A stretch of 64,000 bases of DNA. Origin: Cellulomonas fimi ATCC 484. GTDB lineage: Bacteria; Actinomycetota; Actinomycetes; Actinomycetales; Cellulomonadaceae. A program made the position numbers and the translations under genes. The notes under the pieces are model-generated. The model made no database searches. It saw only the letters and a list, made by a program, of their open reading frames with translations, and had not been told where the DNA came from. The stretch lies in NCBI RefSeq assembly GCF_000212695.1, contig NC_015514.1:3348001-3412000 (forward strand). The letters are read 5' to 3'. Positions 25,527-37,200 of this stretch are shown here, in pieces; within the stretch, counting starts at the first letter, position 1, and each line of letters opens with the position of its first letter.

Positions 25527-26021
25527 TCAGCAGGCGCAGCGGTCGGGGCGCCACTCGTCGCGCAGCAGCTCCAGGACCTCGTCGCCGACCGGGTTGACAC
25601 CCGGCCCGGCCGCCAGCGCGTGCCCCACGAGGACGTGCAGGCACTTGACGCGCGTCGGCATGCCCCCGGCCGAGATGCCGGCGATCTCCTCGACGTGACC
25701 GAGCTCCTCCCGGCCCGCGAGGTACGCCTCGTGCGCGCGGCGGTAGGCGGCGGCGAGCTCCTCGTCCTGCTCCAGGCGGGCGGTCAGCTCCTTCATGAGT
25801 CCCGACGCCTCGAGCGTGCTCACCGCGGCCACCGCGGGCGGGCACGTCAGGTAGTACGTCGTCGGGAAGGGGGTGCCGTCGTCCAGGCGAGGCGCGGTCC
25901 GCACGACGAGCGGCCGTCCGCACACGCAGCGCGCCGCGATCCCCACGACGCCCCGCGGGGGCCGGCCGAGCTGCTCGGCGAGCACCTGGAGGTCGGCGTC
26001 GGTCACGGCGGTGGTGCTCAC
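25527..26021 (-). CDS. DUF501 domain protein
   Basis: 164-residue cytoplasmic protein of the DUF501 family, conserved in Actinobacteria between an ftsB-like gene and ppx. Seen: QLGRPPRGVVGIAARCVCGR, TYYLTCPPAVAAVSTLEASG, HVEEIAGISAGGMPTRVKCL, HVLVGHALAAGPGVNPVGDE and a Cys-containing end (DRCAC). The Cys and His content suggests a metal site, but no function is established to my knowledge. GTG 26021 overlaps the upstream stop by four bases. Confidence 0.88.
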   Translation of the reverse strand: MSTTAVTDADLQVLAEQLGRPPRGVVGIAARCVCGRPLVVRTAPRLDDGTPFPTTYYLTCPPAVAAVSTLEASGLMKELTARLEQDEELAAAYRRAHEAYLAGREELGHVEEIAGISAGGMPTRVKCLHVLVGHALAAGPGVNPVGDEVLELLRDEWRPDRCAC

Positions 26022-26752
26022 GGGGTGGGTCCTCCGGTCGGGGTGGGGCTGGTCGGGGCGAGGTCCTCGGCAGGTGCCGTGCCCGCGATCTCGACGGACT
26101 CCCACACGGTCGTGTACCAGGGCTGCGTCGCGCCGGTGTCGAGCACCGTCGAGGACGGCCCGGCGTCGACCGCCGGGGTGTCGGGCACGGCCTCGGGGTC
26201 GAGGACGCGGAACGCCTTCTCCCCCGGCAGGACGAACGACAGCCGCTCCCGGGCCTGCGCGGCCACGTACGCGGGGTCGTCCCACCGGCCGAGGTCGTCG
26301 CGCAGCTCGTCGTTGCGGGCCTTCGCGGCGGCGACCTGCGCGCGCAGCTCGGCGAGCTCCTGCTGCTGCTCGAGGTAGGAGTGCAGCGTCGGCGAGACCA
26401 GCACGAACGCGAGCAGCAGGACGAGCGAGAAGACCATGACGCGGACCGTGAACAGGCGCGGGAGCCGCACCTGGACGCGCTCGGCGCGCGGGGTGCCCCG
26501 CGGCGGCGTCGACGTGCCCCCCGGGCGGGACGCCGGGCGGGACGCCGCGGGCCGCGACGCGGGGCGGCCCGACGAGGGCGGTCCACCCGCACGCGGCACC
26601 GCACCGGAGCGGGGGCCGCTCGCGCGCGCCGGCCGCGCCGCCGACGTGCCGGCCGCCGGTGTGCCGACCGCCGGGGTCGCCGGCGTCGCGCGCGGCGGCG
26701 TCGGGCGCCTGCCCGGGCCGCTCGGCGGCACGGGGCGGCGCTGAGAGGGCAT
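26018..26752 (-). CDS. Septum formation initiator (FtsB/DivIC-like)
   Basis: 244-residue bitopic membrane protein of the FtsB/DivIC family, part of the division complex with FtsL and FtsQ. Residues 1 to 110 are a Pro/Ala/Arg/Ser-rich cytoplasmic tail, unusually long. One membrane segment follows at about 118 to 138 (VMVFSLVLLLAFVLVSPTLH), then a coiled coil (LEQQQELAELRAQVAAAKAR) and the family block WDDPAYVAAQARERLSFVLP, then an acidic tail. It overlaps DUF501 by four bases. ATG 26752 is the first in the open frame consistent with the upstream gene. Confidence 0.87.
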   Translation of the reverse strand: MPSQRRPVPPSGPGRRPTPPRATPATPAVGTPAAGTSAARPARASGPRSGAVPRAGGPPSSGRPASRPAASRPASRPGGTSTPPRGTPRAERVQVRLPRLFTVRVMVFSLVLLLAFVLVSPTLHSYLEQQQELAELRAQVAAAKARNDELRDDLGRWDDPAYVAAQARERLSFVLPGEKAFRVLDPEAVPDTPAVDAGPSSTVLDTGATQPWYTTVWESVEIAGTAPAEDLAPTSPTPTGGPTP

Positions 26753-26832
26753 GGGGTCGATTCTGCCCCGAACGGCGCACGCGGGGGCGGACCCGACCGG
26801 GCGGGCGGGTCGCACGGCCGGGTCCACCCCGC

Positions 26833-27870
26833 TCAGGAGCCGCACTGCGCGAGGAAGGCCTCCACCTCCTGCGAGATCTGCTCCGCGTGCTCGTGGTGGA
26901 CGTAGTGCTCGCCGACCAGCGGCACGTCCCGCGCGCACGTCGACCCGTCGAGGTAGTCGGCGGAGGCCTCGTCGCGCCACGTCGGCCGCTCCCCGGCCGG
27001 GTCCGCGGTGAAGACGAGCACCGGGACGTCCGGCGCGAAGCGCAGGTCGCGCACCTGCCCGACCGCCTCCTCGAGGTGCGCCGCCTGCCAGATCACGTTG
27101 CTGCTGATCGCGGTCCAGCTGCTCACCGTCGACTGCAGCGCGAGGTTCTCGGCGCTGTACCCGTCGGCGCGTGTCGCGCCGCTGAACATCTGCGGGTCGT
27201 CCCCGTTGAGCGCCTGCATCACACGCACGCCACCCACGCGCGCGACCAGCTCGAGCACCGTCGGGATCGGGTCCGCGAACGCGTCGGCCTCCCGCTCCGC
27301 GGCGGGCAGGTGGTCGTCGGTGCGGGGCATCGTCGGGTCGAGGCCCACGACGGCCGCGGTCTGCTCGGGGTACGCGTCGGCGAACGCCTGCACGTACAGC
27401 CCGCCGATCGAGTGCGCCGCCATCACGTACGGCCCCTGCACCCCGGCCGCGGCGAGGGCGTCGTGCACGTCGGACGCGACGTCGGACGGCAGCATCGGGC
27501 CGCTCGTCGGGTCGCTCCACCCGTACCCGAACGGCTCGACGACGGCGACGGTCGCCCACGTGGCGAGCGAGCGGGTCAGCGGCTCGAAGTCGAGCACGGG
27601 TGCCGCGGTGCCGAGGCCCGGCAGCAGGACGATCGTCGGGCCGCCCGTGCCCGACACGGCGACGTGCATGCGGTGCCCGTCGACGGTCACGAGCTGCCCC
27701 GGGGCGGGGTGCGCGTCACGCTCGCGCGCCGTCATGACGGTGTCGGTGACCTTGACCCCCACGAGGGCGACGAGGACGACGACGCCCACCACCGCGAGCA
27801 CGCGTCGCAGACGGCGCCACCCCCGGCCTCGACGCGACGTGACGGGCCTGCCCAGCTGTTCGACGTTCAT
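26833..27870 (-). CDS. Membrane-anchored alpha/beta hydrolase
   Basis: 345-residue serine hydrolase. An N-terminal basic stretch and one membrane segment (residues 24 to 42, VLAVVGVVVLVALVGVKV) anchor it, with the catalytic domain outside. Nucleophile elbow YVMAAHSIGGLYV (Ser near 148), oxyanion-region VLLPGLGTA, acid in VFTADPAG, and His in VGEHYVHHEHAEQ. Substrate unknown; haloalkane dehalogenase-like or esterase activity are both possible. It interrupts the otherwise conserved eno to ftsB spacing, so it is probably an insertion specific to this lineage. Confidence 0.87.
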   Translation of the reverse strand: MNVEQLGRPVTSRRGRGWRRLRRVLAVVGVVVLVALVGVKVTDTVMTARERDAHPAPGQLVTVDGHRMHVAVSGTGGPTIVLLPGLGTAAPVLDFEPLTRSLATWATVAVVEPFGYGWSDPTSGPMLPSDVASDVHDALAAAGVQGPYVMAAHSIGGLYVQAFADAYPEQTAAVVGLDPTMPRTDDHLPAAEREADAFADPIPTVLELVARVGGVRVMQALNGDDPQMFSGATRADGYSAENLALQSTVSSWTAISSNVIWQAAHLEEAVGQVRDLRFAPDVPVLVFTADPAGERPTWRDEASADYLDGSTCARDVPLVGEHYVHHEHAEQISQEVEAFLAQCGS

Positions 27871-28086
27871 GCAGATCAGCCTGCCGAAACGGCCCTGACC
27901 TGCGCGTCCGCCCCTGGGACGGCGCCCGTGGCGGGGGTGTCATCCGGCGGGCGCGCGGGCGTGGTCCGTGAGGACGAGCCGGCGCCCGCAGCGTCCGCCC
28001 GGCGTCGGACGGCCTGCCGCGGCGGCGCACGCCCGGGACCTCGACGGCGCCGGGAGGCCCCGCGCGCGCACCTCGCCCGGGGGACG

Positions 28087-28124
28087 CCGGAGGCCGGCCA
28101 CCCCGAGGGGTGACCGGCCTCCGG
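28087..28124 (-). terminator. Enolase terminator
   Basis: CCGGAGGCCGGCCACCCC (28087-28104) pairs with 28107-28124 at 17 of 18 positions across a two-base gap, a very strong hairpin starting 24 bases after the eno stop. Confidence 0.85.
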
Positions 28125-28147
28125 TCGTCGAGCGGGACCCGGTCGGG

Positions 28148-29758
<1,611 letters not shown>

Positions 29759-29798
29759 CGCCACGGGCGGCACGCGAGGTGGCGTGCCGCCCGTGGCG
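29759..29798 (-). terminator. Terminator of the pntAB operon
   Basis: Perfect 17-bp stem: CGCCACGGGCGGCACGC (29759-29775) with its complement at 29782-29798 and a six-base loop, 20 bases after the pntB stop. Confidence 0.88.
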
Positions 29799-29817
29799 GT
29801 CCGGAGCGAGGGCCGCG

Positions 29818-31200
29818 TCAGACGGCGTGCACGATCTTCTCGGTCTGCTCCTTGGCGTCGCCGAAGAGCATCGCGGTGTTGTCCCGGAAGAACAGCGGGT
29901 TCTGCACGCCCGCGTAGCCGGTGGCCATCGACCGCTTGAACACGACGACCTGCTTCGCGTGCCACACCTCGAGCACGGGCATGCCGGCGATGGGCGAGCC
30001 CGGGTCGTCGAGCGCGGCCGGGTTCACGGTGTCGTTCGCGCCGATGACGAGCACGACGTCGGTGTCCCCGAAGTCGTCGTTGATCTCGTCCATCTCGAGC
30101 ACGATGTCGTACGGCACCTTGGCCTCGGCGAGCAGCACGTTCATGTGGCCCGGCAGGCGCCCGGCGACAGGGTGCACGCCGAACCGCACGTCGACGCCCT
30201 TGGCCCGCAGCTTCGTCACGAGCTCCGCGACGGGGTACTGCGCCTTGGCGACGGCCATGCCGTACCCGGGCGTGATGACGACGCGCTTGGCGTCGCGCAG
30301 CACGTCGGCCACGTCGGCCGCGGACATCTCGCGGTGCTCGCCGTAGTCCTGGCCGCTCGCGACGACGGTCCCGCCCTCGGCCCCGAACCCGCCGAGGATG
30401 ACGCTGACGAACGACCGGTTCATCGCGCGGCACATGATGTAGCTGAGGATCGCACCGGAGGAGCCGACGAGAGCGCCGGTCACGATGAGCAGGTCGTTGC
30501 TCAGCATGAAGCCCGCCGCGGCCGCGGCCCACCCGGAGTACGAGTTGAGCATCGACACGACGACCGGCATGTCGCCGCCGCCGATGGACGCGACCAGGTG
30601 CCAGCCGAGCGCGAGCGCGACGACCGTCATGAGGACGAGCGGCAGGATCGAGGGCGACGCGACGAACCAGGCGCCGATCCCGACGCTCGCGACGAGCGCG
30701 AGCAGGTTGAGCGTGTTGCGGCGCGGCAGCATGAGCGGCGCCGACGCGATCTTCGCCGACAGCTTGAGGTACGCGACGATCGAGCCCGTGAACGTCACGG
30801 CACCGATGAGCACGCCCAGGTAGACCTCGACGAGGTGCACCGGGTCGGCCGGCTCGGTCAGGTAGGAGTTGAACCCGACGAGCACCGCGGCGAGGCCGAC
30901 GAAGCTGTGCAGGATCGCGATGAGCTCGGGCATCTGGGTCATCTCGACACGCCGTGCCTGCCAGGTGCCGACGACGAGGCCGACGAGCAGCACGAGCGCG
31001 ATGAGCAGGGCCGTGACGACGACCTGCCGCTCGCTCGTGTCGAGGCTGAGGGCGACGGTGGCGGCGAGGGCGAGGCCCATGCCGACCATCCCGAACAGGT
31101 TCCCGCGGCGTGCCGTCTCCTGCCGGGACAGCCCGGCGAGCGACAGGATGAACAGCACCGCGGCGACGAGGTAGACCGCCTGCGCGACGGACGTGAGCAT
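29818..31200 (-). CDS. pntB: NAD(P) transhydrogenase, beta subunit
   Basis: 460-residue proton-translocating transhydrogenase subunit: eight or nine membrane helices in the first 270 residues (including [20 protein letters not shown]) and the NADP(H)-binding domain III at the C-terminus ([74 protein letters not shown]). It couples proton entry to transfer of hydride from NADH to NADP+. The ATG shares one base with the pntA stop. Confidence 0.95.
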   Translation of the reverse strand: MLTSVAQAVYLVAAVLFILSLAGLSRQETARRGNLFGMVGMGLALAATVALSLDTSERQVVVTALLIALVLLVGLVVGTWQARRVEMTQMPELIAILHSFVGLAAVLVGFNSYLTEPADPVHLVEVYLGVLIGAVTFTGSIVAYLKLSAKIASAPLMLPRRNTLNLLALVASVGIGAWFVASPSILPLVLMTVVALALGWHLVASIGGGDMPVVVSMLNSYSGWAAAAAGFMLSNDLLIVTGALVGSSGAILSYIMCRAMNRSFVSVILGGFGAEGGTVVASGQDYGEHREMSAADVADVLRDAKRVVITPGYGMAVAKAQYPVAELVTKLRAKGVDVRFGVHPVAGRLPGHMNVLLAEAKVPYDIVLEMDEINDDFGDTDVVLVIGANDTVNPAALDDPGSPIAGMPVLEVWHAKQVVVFKRSMATGYAGVQNPLFFRDNTAMLFGDAKEQTEKIVHAV

Positions 31201-32762
31201 CAGGCGTCCTTCCGGAACATGCGGATCATGCGGTTGGCGACGAGGAACCCGCCGAAGATGTTGATGCTCGCGACCGCGGCCGCGACGCACGCGAGCGCCG
31301 TGACGACCCAGTTGTCGGAGCCGATCTGCAGCAGGGCGCCGACGAGGATGATCCCGGAGATCGCGTTGGTCTGGGCCATGAGCGGCGTGTGCAGCGAGTG
31401 GCTCACGTTCGAGATGACGTAGTAGCCGACGAACACGGCCAGGACGAACACCGTGAAGTGCGCGAGGAACGCCGCGGGGGCGAACGAGATCGCGAGCGCG
31501 AGCAGCACCGCGGCGAGCGCGAAGGACACGGTGCGACGCTGGCGGCGCCGCTCGGCGAGCGTGTGCGCCGCGGCCTCGGCGGCGGCGATCTCCTCCAGGC
31601 TGGGCGCGCTGTCGGCGGGCGGGGGCATCGCGGCGGAGACCGCGACGGGCGGCGGCGGCCAGAGCACGTCGCCGGCCTTCGTGACCGTCATGCCGCGCTG
31701 CACCGGGTCGTCGAGGTCGAGCACGAGCTCGCCGTCCTTGCCGGGCGTGAGGAGCTGCAGGAGGTGCACGACGTTGGTGCCGAACAGCTGCGACGTGTGC
31801 TGCGGCAGGCGGCCCGCGAGGTCCGTCCAGCCGAGGATCGTCACGCCGTTCTCGGTCACGACGCGCTCCCCGGGGACGGTGAGCTCGCAGTTGCCGCCGC
31901 CGGACGCGGCGAGGTCGACGATGACGCTGCCGGGACGCATCCCCGCGACCATGTCGGCGGTGATGGTGCGCGGCGCCGTGCCGCGCACCAGGGCGGTCGT
32001 GATGACGATGTCCGCGGCCGCCGTCTCGCGCGCGTACACCGCCGCGGTCGCCGCCTCCTGGTCGTCCGTGAGCGCGGACGCGTAGCCGTCGGAGCTGACC
32101 TGCTGCTGCGCCTGCTCGGCGCGGACGAAGGACGCGCCCATCGACTCGATCTGCTCGCCGACCTCGGGCCGCACGTCGAACGCGCGCACCTCGGCACCGA
32201 GGCTGTCCGCGGCACCGATCGCCGCGAGGCCCGCGACGCCGGCGCCGATGACGAACACCTTGGCGGGGGGCGTCTTGCCGGCGGCCGTGACCTGCCCGGC
32301 GAACATGCCGCCGTACTCCTGCGCCGCCTCGACGACCGCGCGGTAGCCCGCGACGTTCGACAGCGTGGACAGCACGTCCAGGCTCTGCGCGCGCGAGATG
32401 CGCGGGACCGCGTCGAGCGAGAGGGCCGTGACCCCGCGGGCTGCGAGCGCGTCGACGAGGTCGGCCCGGCCGCCCGGGTTGAGCATCGCGACGAGCACCG
32501 CGTCGGGTCGCAGGGCCGCGACCTGCGCCTCGTCGGGGGCACCCACGGCCGTCACCACGTCCGCGGCCCACGCCTGCGCGGCGTCGCCGAGCGTGGCGCC
32601 GGCGGCCTCGTACGCGGCGTCGTCGAACGTCGCGCCGGCCCCGGCACCCCGTTCGACGAGCACGTCGTAGCCGAGGCCCGTGAGCTGGGCAACGGTCCTG
32701 GGCGTCGCGGCCACCAGCCGCTCGCCGGGCCGCGTCTCGCGCGGCACCCCGATGGTCGTCAC
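31200..32762 (-). CDS. pntA: NAD(P) transhydrogenase, alpha subunit (fused form)
   Basis: 520-residue single-chain alpha subunit carrying the NAD(H)-binding domain I (residues 1 to 370) and membrane domain IIa (about 425 to 515), the arrangement of E. coli PntA, not the split PntAA/PntAB. Seen: alanine dehydrogenase-like [16 protein letters not shown], the Rossmann motif [40 protein letters not shown] and [20 protein letters not shown]. The start is GTG. A charged linker ([20 protein letters not shown]) joins the two domains. Confidence 0.94.
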   Translation of the reverse strand: MTTIGVPRETRPGERLVAATPRTVAQLTGLGYDVLVERGAGAGATFDDAAYEAAGATLGDAAQAWAADVVTAVGAPDEAQVAALRPDAVLVAMLNPGGRADLVDALAARGVTALSLDAVPRISRAQSLDVLSTLSNVAGYRAVVEAAQEYGGMFAGQVTAAGKTPPAKVFVIGAGVAGLAAIGAADSLGAEVRAFDVRPEVGEQIESMGASFVRAEQAQQQVSSDGYASALTDDQEAATAAVYARETAAADIVITTALVRGTAPRTITADMVAGMRPGSVIVDLAASGGGNCELTVPGERVVTENGVTILGWTDLAGRLPQHTSQLFGTNVVHLLQLLTPGKDGELVLDLDDPVQRGMTVTKAGDVLWPPPPVAVSAAMPPPADSAPSLEEIAAAEAAAHTLAERRRQRRTVSFALAAVLLALAISFAPAAFLAHFTVFVLAVFVGYYVISNVSHSLHTPLMAQTNAISGIILVGALLQIGSDNWVVTALACVAAAVASINIFGGFLVANRMIRMFRKDA

Positions 32763-32783
32763 TCGTACCTCCGTCGGTTCGGG

Positions 32784-32850
32784 CGACCGGTGTGCCGGTC
32801 GTCAGGGCAGACTATCTGGGAAAGCGCCTTCCCACGAGTGACCTAGGTCA
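32784..32850 (-). promoter_or_regulatory. pntAB promoter, leader hairpin and palindromic operator
   Basis: Reading toward pntA: a perfect 12-bp palindrome TGACCTAGGTCA (32839-32850); a -10-like TAGTCT (32809-32814) about 25 bases further on; then, probably in the leader, a 7-bp stem CGACCGG/CCGGTCG (32784-32801) with a TGTG loop. The palindrome sits just upstream of where the -35 would be, fitting an activator or repressor dimer. Confidence 0.5.
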
Positions 32851-32885
32851 TGGGTCCCCGGAATCTTCCGCCGCACGGAAGGACG

Positions 32886-33530
32886 TCACACACCCGCGGC
32901 GCGCTGCCGGGCCTCCCAGGCCGCGGTCACGCGACGCAGCTCACCCTCGGCGTCGAGCCCGCTCCGGCGCGCCTCCAGCACGAGCGCGAACAGCCGCTCC
33001 CCCAGCCCGTCGCCGTCCTCGCGCGGCACGTCCCCGACCGCCCCCGACCGCTCCGCGCGCGCGACGAGCTTCTGCGCACGGGCGAGCGCCCCCAGCCCCC
33101 GCGGCACGCCGTCGAACGCCGACGCGCGGTCCTTCTCGGCGCGCTTGAGACGGTCCCACGCGGCGTGCTGCCCCTCCTCGTCGGCCGCCGCCGACGCGTC
33201 CGCGAAGACGTGCGGGTGACGCCGCACGAGCTTCGCGACGAGGTCCGCCGCCACGCCCTGCACGTCGAAGGGGTCGTCGGGGTGCTCCTGCGCGAGGCGC
33301 GCGTGGAACACGACCTGCAGCAGCACGTCGCCGAGCTCCTCGCGCAGGCCCGCGCGGTCGTCGTCCTCGATCGCCTCCGCGAGCTCCGCGGCCTCCTCGA
33401 GCAGGTACGGCACGAGCGAGAGGTGCGTCTGCTGCGCGTCCCAGGGACACCCGCCGGGCGACCGCAGCCGGTCCATGACCGCCACGAGCTCGCTCAGCGC
33501 GTCGCCACCGGGCGCCGCCTCACGGTCCAC
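32886..33530 (-). CDS. mazG: Nucleoside triphosphate pyrophosphohydrolase MazG
   Basis: 214-residue all-alpha NTP pyrophosphohydrolase that removes aberrant nucleotides. The magnesium motif is split as expected: LLEEAAELAEAIEDDD and REELGDVLLQVVFHARL. RSPGGCPWDAQQTH is the N-terminal family block. Length suits a single-core actinobacterial MazG with a short tail. GTG start. It follows the SurA-like lipoprotein gene after 20 bases. Confidence 0.92.
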   Translation of the reverse strand: MDREAAPGGDALSELVAVMDRLRSPGGCPWDAQQTHLSLVPYLLEEAAELAEAIEDDDRAGLREELGDVLLQVVFHARLAQEHPDDPFDVQGVAADLVAKLVRRHPHVFADASAAADEEGQHAAWDRLKRAEKDRASAFDGVPRGLGALARAQKLVARAERSGAVGDVPREDGDGLGERLFALVLEARRSGLDAEGELRRVTAAWEARQRAAGV

Positions 33531-33550
33531 GCCGCCGACCCCCGCGGAGG

Positions 33551-34189
33551 TCAGGGAGCCGTCGGGCTCGGCGCGGGGAGCACGCCCTCACCGTCCGCGC
33601 CGTCCGCCGCCGGCACGACGATCCACGGCCGGGCCGTGGGCGCGACCACCGTGTTGCCGTCGTCGGTCGTGCCGAACCGCGGGTTGACCTCGACGTCGAG
33701 CGCCGCGACCCGCTCCAGCGCCTCGCCCAGGACCTCCTGCGCGTCCTCGCGCTCCTGCAGGCGCGTGTACGCGAGCGAGTACCGCGCGACCGCCAGCGAG
33801 GCCGGGGAGAACGTGACGTCGGCGTCCGGGTCGCTCTGCGACGCGACGGACTCCAGCAGCTCCTGGGCCTCGGCGTCGGAGACGCCGACCCCGTGCTCGG
33901 CCGCCACGTCGACGATCGTCGGCTCGTGCACCAGCACCGTCAGCACGTTGGCGGGCGACACGTCCTGCAGGTACGGCCCGAGCTCCTCGGTCGCCGTGCG
34001 GACGTCGGACGTCGGGATCGCCGTGCCGTCCACGACCGCCGCCGCCCCGGGCTGCCCCGCGCACCCGGCCAGCGCGGCCGCCGCGACACCGCCGGCCACC
34101 AGCACGCCGAACCGTCGCACGCCCGCACCCGCACGCCTCTGCACCGCCACCTGGGACCTCCTGCGTCGTCGCTCGTCGATCGGCGTCAT
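33551..34189 (-). CDS. SurA N-terminal domain lipoprotein
   Basis: 212-residue probable lipoprotein: Arg-rich N-terminus, hydrophobic segment and lipobox LAGC (Cys near residue 43) for signal peptidase II. The body (VVDGTAIPTSDVRTATEELG, ILVD-type helices, ALERVAALDVEVNPRFGTTD) matches the SurA-like chaperone N-domain found between mfd and mazG in Actinobacteria. No parvulin catalytic domain is seen, so a chaperone rather than an isomerase role is likely. Confidence 0.82.
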   Translation of the reverse strand: MTPIDERRRRRSQVAVQRRAGAGVRRFGVLVAGGVAAAALAGCAGQPGAAAVVDGTAIPTSDVRTATEELGPYLQDVSPANVLTVLVHEPTIVDVAAEHGVGVSDAEAQELLESVASQSDPDADVTFSPASLAVARYSLAYTRLQEREDAQEVLGEALERVAALDVEVNPRFGTTDDGNTVVAPTARPWIVVPAADGADGEGVLPAPSPTAP

Positions 34190-34262
34190 CGTAGGCGGTC
34201 CGGGCGTACGTCCGGCACCTGCCGACCACCGGGCGCGCGCGGCGCGACCCGGGCGCGGACCG

Positions 34263-37200
34263 TCACCGGCGGGACGTCCCCGCGCCCGCGGCGGCCGACA
34301 CGTCGCCGAGCACGACCGCGTCGAGGAACTGGCGCGCCCACGTCAGCAGCTCGCGGCCGTGCAGCGGGCGCCCGCCGATGCGCGCCGTCGTCGGGAACGG
34401 CACGAGCACCGTGCGCGTCGCGGGCTTGAGGACCGACCCCGGGTACAGCCGCTTGAGCCGCAGCTGCGCCGACTCCGCGAGCTCGACCGGCGCGAAGCGC
34501 ACGAACCTGCCCTGCGCGGTCACGTCCGACAGGCCCGAGGCGCGGACCTTCTGCCGGAACTCCGCGACCTCGAACAGGTTGTCCACCGCGGCCGGGACGG
34601 CGCCGTACCGGTCGGCGAGCTCCGCGCGCACCTCGCCGAGCGCCGCCGCGTCGGCCGCCGACGCGACCTTCTTGTACGCCTCCAGACGCAGGCGCTCGTG
34701 CGCGATGTAGTCGTGCGGGATGTGCGCGTCGACCGGCAGCTCGATCGTGACGTCGGGCAGCTCCTCCGGCTGGTCGCCGCGGAAGCTCGCGACGGCCTCG
34801 CCGACCATGCGGATGTACAGGTCGAAGCCGACGCCCTCGATGTGCCCGGACTGCTCGCCGCCGAGCAGGTTGCCCGCACCGCGGATCTCCAGGTCCTTCA
34901 TCGCGACCGCCATGCCCGCGCCGAGGTCGGTGTTCGCGGCGATCGTCTGGAGGCGGTCGTGCGCCGTCTCCGTCAGGGGCTTCTCCGGCGGGTACAGGAA
35001 GTACGCGTACGCGCGCTCCCGGCCGCGGCCGACGCGACCCCGCAGCTGGTGCAGCTGGGACAGGCCGAGCAGGTCCGCACGCTCGAGGATGAGGGTGTTC
35101 GCGTTGGAGATGTCCAGGCCCGTCTCGACGATCGTCGTGCAGACGAGGACGTCGAACCGCTTCTCCCAGAAGTCGACGATGACGCGCTCGAGCTGGTGCT
35201 CGTTCATCTTGCCGTGCGCCACGGCGACGCGGGCCTCGGGCACGAGCTCGGAGATCCGCGACGCGGCCCGCTCGATCGAGTCGACCTTGTTGTGGACGTA
35301 GAACACCTGGCCCTCGCGCAGCAGCTCGCGGCGCACCGCGGCGGAGATCTGCTTCTCGTCGTACGCGCCCACGAACGTCAGCACCGGGTGCCGCTCCTCG
35401 GGCGGCGTCGCGAGCGTCGACATCTCACGGATGCCCGTCACCGCCATCTCGAGCGTGCGCGGGATCGGCGTCGCGCTCATCGCGAGCACGTCGACGTTGG
35501 TGCGCAGCGCCTTGAGCGTCTCCTTGTGCTCGACGCCGAACCGCTGCTCCTCGTCGATGATGACGAGGCCCAGGTCCTTGAACCGGACCTCGCCCGTGAT
35601 GAGGCGGTGCGTGCCGATGACGATGTCGACCGACCCGTCGGCCAGGCCCGCGACGACCTCCTTCGACTCCTTGTCCGACTGGAACCGCGACAGCGCCTTG
35701 ACCGTCACGGGGAACGCCGAGTACCGCTCCGAGAACGTGTCGAGGTGCTGCTGCACGAGCAGCGTCGTCGGCACGAGCACCGCGACCTGCTTGCCGTCCT
35801 GCACCGCCTTGAACGCCGCGCGGACCGCGATCTCCGTCTTGCCGTACCCGACGTCCCCGCAGACCAGGCGGTCCATCGGGACCGACTTCTCCATGTCGGC
35901 CTTGACCTCGTCGATCGTGGCGAGCTGGTCCGGCGTCTCGACGTACGCGAACGCGTCCTCGAGCTCACGCTGCCACGGGGTGTCCGCGCCGAACGCGTGC
36001 CCCGGCGTGGCCATCCGTGCGCTGTACAGCCGGATGAGCTCGGCCGCGATCTCCTTGACCGCCCTGCGCGCACGGCCCTTCGTCTTGGCCCAGTCGCCGC
36101 CGCCCATCCTGTTGAGCGTCGGCGCCTCTCCGCCCACGTACTTCGTCACCTGGTCGAGCTGGTCGCTCGGCACGAACAGCCGGTCCCCCGGCTGCCCGCG
36201 CTTGCTGCTCGCGTACTCGATCACGAGGTACTCGCGCGTCGCCGCGTTCGCGCCCGTGCCGATCGTGCGCTGCACGAGCTCGACGAACCGGCCGACGCCG
36301 TGCTGCTCGTGCACGACGAAGTCGCCCGGCCGCAGCTGCAGCGGGTCGACCACGTTGCGCCGCCGGCTCGGCATGCGCCGCATGTCGCGCGTGCTGCTGC
36401 CCGCGCGCCCGGTGAGGTCCGCCTCGGAGAACACCGCGAGGTGCAGCGGCTCGGCGACGAACCCGGGCCCGACGGGCGCCGGGACGACGAGCACCACGCC
36501 GCCCTCGGGCTCGTCGTCGACGCCCGTGACGAGCCGCGCGGGCACGTCCGAGGCCTTGAGCTGCTCGACCATGCGCTGCGCCGGCCCGTGGCCCTCGGTC
36601 GCCAGCAGGAGCCGCCACCCCTGCTGCTGCAGCGCGCGCACGTCGGCCACGGCCCGCGCGACCTCGCCGCGGTACCGCTCGACGTCGCGCGCCGCGACCA
36701 CGACGGTCCGGCCGTCCGAGGCCAGGTCGTCGACGGCGACCGGCGCGGCGGCGGGAGCGTCTCCCGCGTCCGACCCCGGAGCACCCGCCGCGACCGCCGC
36801 GTCCGCGTCGAGCGTGAAGCCGCTCAGGGTCCACCAGCCGAGCCCGCGCACGGCCGCCAGGGCCCGGACCTCCGCGAACGACGCGAACGACGCCGCCGAC
36901 AGGTCGAGCGGCGTGGCCGCACCCGCCGCGGCGGACGTCCACGCGGCCGCGAGGAACTCCTCGGTGGTCGCGACCAGGTCGTGCGCGCGGCGCCGCACGC
37001 GCTCGGGGTCAGCGACGACCAGCAGCGCGTCGTCCGGCACGAGGTCGAGCACCGGCACCATCCGCTCGACGAGCGCCGGCGCGAGCGACTCCATGCCCTC
37101 CACGGCGATCCCCTGCGCGAGCTTGTCGAGCATGTCGACCGCACCCGGCAGGCGCTCCGCGAGCGACGCGGCCCGTGCCCGCACCTCGTCGGTCAGCAGG

